The notes under the pieces: generated by a model
Seen by the model: only the letters and a program-made list of their open reading frames with translations
What the model was told of the DNA's origin: nothing
The model's database searches: none
Source of the DNA: an uncultured Collinsella sp.
Lineage (GTDB): Bacteria > Actinomycetota > Coriobacteriia > Coriobacteriales > Coriobacteriaceae
DNA: 15,355 nucleotides
Reading direction: 5' to 3'
NCBI GenBank assembly: GCA_959599635.1
Contig: CAUGJN010000027.1
Location: 1 to 15,355, forward strand
In this document: piece by piece, positions 14,230 through 15,355 of the stretch
Numbering within the stretch: position 1 is the stretch's first letter
How the letters are laid out: each line of letters begins with the position of its first letter
Made by a program: the position numbers and the translations under genes

Positions 14230-15355
14230 TTAGGCCTCGCCTCCCTTCGTGACGGCGGCATCCGCGGCAGCAGTGATCTTCCAGCTCGCGGCCTGTTCGT
14301 ATTCGGCCCACATCTTGGCGTATAGACCGTTTTGGGACAGTAGCTCGGCATGGGTGCCAGCCTCCTGCACGCCTCCTTGGTTGAGCACCACGATCTTGTC
14401 GGCCCCCACCACGGTCGAAAGCCGATGCGCGATCATAATGACCGTGCGGCCCGCCGCCAGTTTGCTAAAGGCGCGCTGGATGAGCGCTTCGTTCTCGGGG
14501 TCGGCAAACGCCGTGGCCTCGTCGAGCACCACGATGGGCGCGTCCTTAAGGATTGCGCGGGCGAGCGCCACACGCTGGACCTCGCCGCCCGAAAGGCACG
14601 CCCCGCCGGCGCCGAGCATGGTATTGATGCCCTGCGGGAGCTTGGCCACGATATCGTCGCACTGGGCCGCGGAGAGGGCCGCGCGCACTTCGTCGTCAGT
14701 AGCTGCAGGCTTGGAGGCGCGCACGTTATCGGCAAGTGTTTGGCGGAACAGCTGGTTGGTCTGAAACACAAAGGCGACCTGGTCCATGAGCTCGTGCGGA
14801 TCCATGTCGCGAACGTCTACGCCGCCCACGAGCACACGACCCGAGGAAACATCCCAAAAACGCGGGATCAGGCTTGCGCAGGTCGACTTACCGCCGCCCG
14901 AGGGACCCACCAGGGCGAGGGTGCTACCCGCGGAAACGTTAAAGCTCACATGGCTAACGGCAGGTGCTTCGGCACCTTCGTACGTAAAGCTCACGTCCTC
15001 AAAGCGCACATCGCTACCGGCGGAGTGCTTGGGCTGGGCAGGCACGGAGAGCCGCTTGGAATCCATAACGCTTCGGATGCGCGCCAGCGAATCGGCACTC
15101 ATCTGAGACGCCTCGCCCACAAACATGAGCTTGGTCATGGCCGTCGGCACCACGGCCGAAAAGATCGCGTAAAACGTGAAGTTGACCATAAAGTGCGCGA
15201 AGTCCGTCTCGCCCGGCGCCAACAGCAACGCCACGGGCAAAAGAAATGCCACGAGGCCATTGAGCGCGGTAAGGTTGAGCACCTGCGGACCTCGGCAAAA
15301 CGTACCCGCATAGTTTTGCGCCATGTCGGCGTATTCGGCGATCGCATCGTGGAAC
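14230..15355 (-). CDS. ABC exporter half-transporter, first subunit (5' end beyond right edge)
   Basis: The last 374 codons of an ABC half-transporter. The frame stays open to the right edge, beginning FHDAIAEYADM, so the internal ATG near 15324 is not the start. The visible part holds the last membrane helices and a whole ATPase domain: Walker A GPSGGGKST, Q-loop VFQTNQLF, signature LSGGEVQR, Walker B IVVLDE and switch AHR. The Walker B is followed by ATAFADPENE, a D-loop form I associate with siderophore and metal-linked heterodimeric exporters of the YbtPQ/IrtAB kind, while its partner has the common ATASLDVENE. Both catalytic Glu residues are present, so both ATP sites may be active. The C-terminus has an Ala-rich, probably disordered tail. 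Confidence 0.92.
   Translation of the reverse strand, partial: FHDAIAEYADMAQNYAGTFCRGPQVLNLTALNGLVAFLLPVALLLAPGETDFAHFMVNFTFYAIFSAVVPTAMTKLMFVGEASQMSADSLARIRSVMDSKRLSVPAQPKHSAGSDVRFEDVSFTYEGAEAPAVSHVSFNVSAGSTLALVGPSGGGKSTCASLIPRFWDVSSGRVLVGGVDVRDMDPHELMDQVAFVFQTNQLFRQTLADNVRASKPAATDDEVRAALSAAQCDDIVAKLPQGINTMLGAGGACLSGGEVQRVALARAILKDAPIVVLDEATAFADPENEALIQRAFSKLAAGRTVIMIAHRLSTVVGADKIVVLNQGGVQEAGTHAELLSQNGLYAKMWAEYEQAASWKITAAADAAVTKGGEA

Overview
The window looks like a chromosomal stretch from a GC-rich Gram-positive bacterium of the class Coriobacteriia, most like Collinsella or a close relative. This is inferred from the rplM-rpsI-glmM order, a B. subtilis-type short NagB, strong GC-ending codon choice, a tmRNA tag ending ALAA, and general familiarity with Coriobacteriia gene content. 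No 16S or other species marker is present. Nearly everything is on the minus strand. The one clear plus-strand gene is at 8435-8869.

Layout. (1) 1-1851: the N-terminal 617 codons of a MalT/LuxR-like STAND ATPase regulator that runs off the left edge. (2) 2300-6172: a housekeeping and amino-sugar block, read right to left: rplM, rpsI, glmM, a glucose-family PTS IIA (crr-like) and nagB. GlmM and NagB both act on glucosamine-6-phosphate, one toward the cell wall and one toward glycolysis, and the PTS IIA fits sugar uptake. rplM has a strong promoter and a leader hairpin; rpsI and nagB end in good intrinsic terminators. (3) 6367-7245: a YjjU-type patatin-like phospholipase. (4) 7246-7831: a 586-bp gene-free stretch packed with structure. 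It holds a tandem array of 62-bp units that each fold as a hairpin, a block of five small hairpins, and an inverted 17-base copy of the tmRNA T-arm. (5) 7832-8195: ssrA (tmRNA) with its own terminator, divergent from the unknown 144-aa protein gene at 8435.

(6) 8928-9862: a type II toxin-antitoxin pair (ribbon-helix-helix antitoxin, PIN toxin) overlapping by 4 bp. Its near-consensus promoter carries three GCTAGC palindromes. (7) 9937-12276: an unusual P1B-like P-type ATPase in which the membrane CPx motif reads Ser-Cys-Ala, preceded by an 81-aa membrane-anchored partner. The promoter region holds a 20-bp near-perfect palindrome. (8) 12472-15355: two half-size ABC exporters with abutting stop and start codons, probably a heterodimer; the upstream one runs off the right edge.

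I see no complete new defence system. The least explained features are the 62-bp hairpin array with the inverted tmRNA copy beside it, the SCA-type metal ATPase module with its palindrome, and the triple-GCTAGC operator of the toxin-antitoxin pair.
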